DNA of 6,611 nucleotides from an uncultured Oscillospiraceae bacterium (lineage in GTDB: Bacteria > Bacillota > Clostridia > Oscillospirales > Acutalibacteraceae): assembly GCA_910588415.1 (NCBI GenBank), contig CAJUPK010000129.1, forward strand, positions 660-7,270, written 5' to 3'. Shown in pieces: positions 5,995 to 6,611 of the stretch; the stretch's first letter is position 1, and each line of letters opens with the position of its first letter. The notes under the pieces were generated by a model that saw only the letters and a list, made by a program, of their open reading frames with translations, did not search any database and was not told where the DNA came from. The position numbers and the translations under genes were made by a program.

Positions 5995-6077
5995 AGCGTC
6001 AAACCTCCTTAACAAGATAACAAATCGAAGCAGCCTAAGCACGGCTGTCAAGCTCATTTTTCCCGCCTCCTTGGCTA

Positions 6078-6107
6078 AATATAATCAAACAATCTCAAAA
6101 GTATCAA
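6078..6107 (-). promoter_or_regulatory. Probable sigma-A promoter of the minus-strand small gene
   Basis: Read on the minus strand, TTGATA (6107-6102) and TATATT (6083-6078) each match the vegetative consensus at five of six positions and are 18 bases apart. Transcription would begin near base 6071, inside the distal AAGGAGG site. That would leave an almost leaderless message for the ATG at 6057 and a normal leader of about 75 bases for the ATG at 5994. The region is clearly AT-rich. Confidence 0.5.
6080..6085 (+). promoter_or_regulatory. Candidate -10 box for trmL
   Basis: A perfect TATAAT lies on the plus strand 93 bases before the trmL ATG, within the AT-rich divergent intergenic region. 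The -35 position (about 6056-6062) reads ATTTTTC and does not resemble TTGACA. It overlaps the -10 box of the opposite-facing promoter, so it may be chance AT-richness. TACAAT at 6111-6116 is an alternative, also without a good -35. Confidence 0.25.
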
Positions 6108-6134
6108 ATTTACAATTTTGTGGTTTCATAGATC

Positions 6135-6162
6135 ACCGGCCCCTTTGGGGGCACTGGTTTTT
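6135..6162 (+). terminator. Terminator-like hairpin in the trmL leader
   Basis: ACCGG (6135-6139) pairs with CTGGT (6154-6158, one G-U pair), and CCCC (6140-6143) pairs with GGGG (6148-6151) around a TTTG loop, with a two-base CA bulge (6152-6153). Four further T residues follow (6159-6162). The layout fits a weak intrinsic terminator or attenuator on the plus strand, two bases before the AGGA/AAGGAG ribosome binding region of trmL. It could stop antisense read-through coming across the small minus-strand gene, or attenuate trmL. The stem is short and the T-run small. Confidence 0.35.
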
Positions 6163-6178
6163 GCAGGAAAGGAGACCT

Positions 6179-6611
6179 ATGGCTTCTTTGCATATTGTTC
6201 TTGTTCAGCCGGAAATTCCCCAGAATACCGGGAATATTGCCCGTACCTGCGCGGTGACCGGCGCAGCCCTTCACCTGGTGGGGCCCATGGGCTTTACTCC
6301 GGATGACAAAAAGCTGCGCCATGCCGGGCTGGATTATTGGCAGTACCTGTCCCTGTATCAGTACGATAGTCTGGACGGTTTTTTCCAGAAAAACACTGGG
6401 AATTTCTACTATTTTTCCACCAAGGCCCCCAAGCGCCATTCGGACCTGTTCTACCCGGACAACAGCTATCTGTTTTTTGGCAGAGAATCCGCGGGGCTTC
6501 CAGAGCGCCTGCTCTTTGAGAACCCGGACCGCTGTGTGCGCATCCCCATGATGGACGGCTCCAGAAGCCTGAACCTGGCCAACTCGGTGGCCATTGGGGT
6601 TTACGAGGTGC
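6179..6611 (+). CDS. trmL: tRNA (cytidine(34)-2'-O)-methyltransferase, SPOUT family (partial, runs off the window)
   Basis: TrmL methylates the 2'-OH of the wobble nucleotide 34 of certain leucine tRNAs using S-adenosylmethionine; it acts as a dimer with a trefoil knot. The 144 residues visible are most of the usual 150-160, and the 3' end lies beyond the window. Family motifs are complete: motif 1 PEIPQNTGNIAR (residues 11-22), motif 2 FGRESAGLP (100-108), and motif 3 with the knot SRSLNLANSVAIGVYE (128-143), which supplies the methyl-donor pocket. A GPMGF segment (35-39) follows LHLV. The ATG at 6179 is preceded by AGGAAAGGAG (6165-6174), and the protein aligns from residue 2 with the usual MxxxIVLVQPEIPQNTGN start. 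It diverges from the small membrane protein gene and, with gltX and glnS, adds another tRNA-related function. Confidence 0.95.
   Translation, partial: MASLHIVLVQPEIPQNTGNIARTCAVTGAALHLVGPMGFTPDDKKLRHAGLDYWQYLSLYQYDSLDGFFQKNTGNFYYFSTKAPKRHSDLFYPDNSYLFFGRESAGLPERLLFENPDRCVRIPMMDGSRSLNLANSVAIGVYEV

Noticed and set aside
6118..6551. Two plus-strand open frames (6118-6306 and 6303-6551) at the right end
   Set aside because: They are out-of-frame shadows of trmL, whose frame stays open to the window end and carries all three SPOUT motifs.

Overview
The window looks like core chromosome of a moderately GC-rich, spore-forming Firmicute, most likely a clostridial gut lineage of the Oscillospiraceae/Ruminococcaceae type. 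This is inferred from three things: a GerW/YtfJ-type sporulation gene beside a DacF-type D-Ala-D-Ala carboxypeptidase, a glutaminyl-tRNA synthetase next to a glutamyl-tRNA synthetase (Bacilli usually lack GlnRS, many Clostridia have it), and strong AGGAGG-type Shine-Dalgarno sites. I see no mobile element, CRISPR array, tRNA or rRNA.

Left part (1-3850): a vegetative-type promoter (TTGCCA, 17 bp, TATGAT) drives gltX. The gltX stop overlaps the GTG start of a RimJ/RimL-like GNAT acetyltransferase by 4 bases (GTGA). The end of that gene overlaps by 4 bases (ATGA) the start of a possible 28-codon ORF, and glnS follows 25 bases later. No terminator is visible between these genes, so gltX-GNAT-glnS reads as one translation-related operon that charges tRNA with Glu and Gln.

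Middle (3851-5733): a 187-base gap carries a long imperfect hairpin (about 24 pairs, 3957-4014) just before the ribosome binding site of the ytfJ/gerW-like gene. A dacF-like carboxypeptidase gene follows after 50 bases. It is split by a -1 frameshift at an A6 run (5190-5195), which separates the SxxK and SxN motifs from the KTG motif. Stop codons in both frames confine the shift to about seven bases.

Right part (5734-6611): a small minus-strand gene encodes a glycine-rich single-span membrane protein. It has its own promoter, two strong in-frame ribosome binding sites, and an intrinsic terminator located between it and dacF. Diverging from it on the plus strand is trmL, a wobble-base tRNA 2'-O-methyltransferase that runs off the window end. 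A terminator-like hairpin lies directly before its ribosome binding site.

I found no convincing new multi-gene system. The points most worth a second look are the dacF frameshift, the large hairpin before ytfJ, and the dual-start small membrane protein gene.
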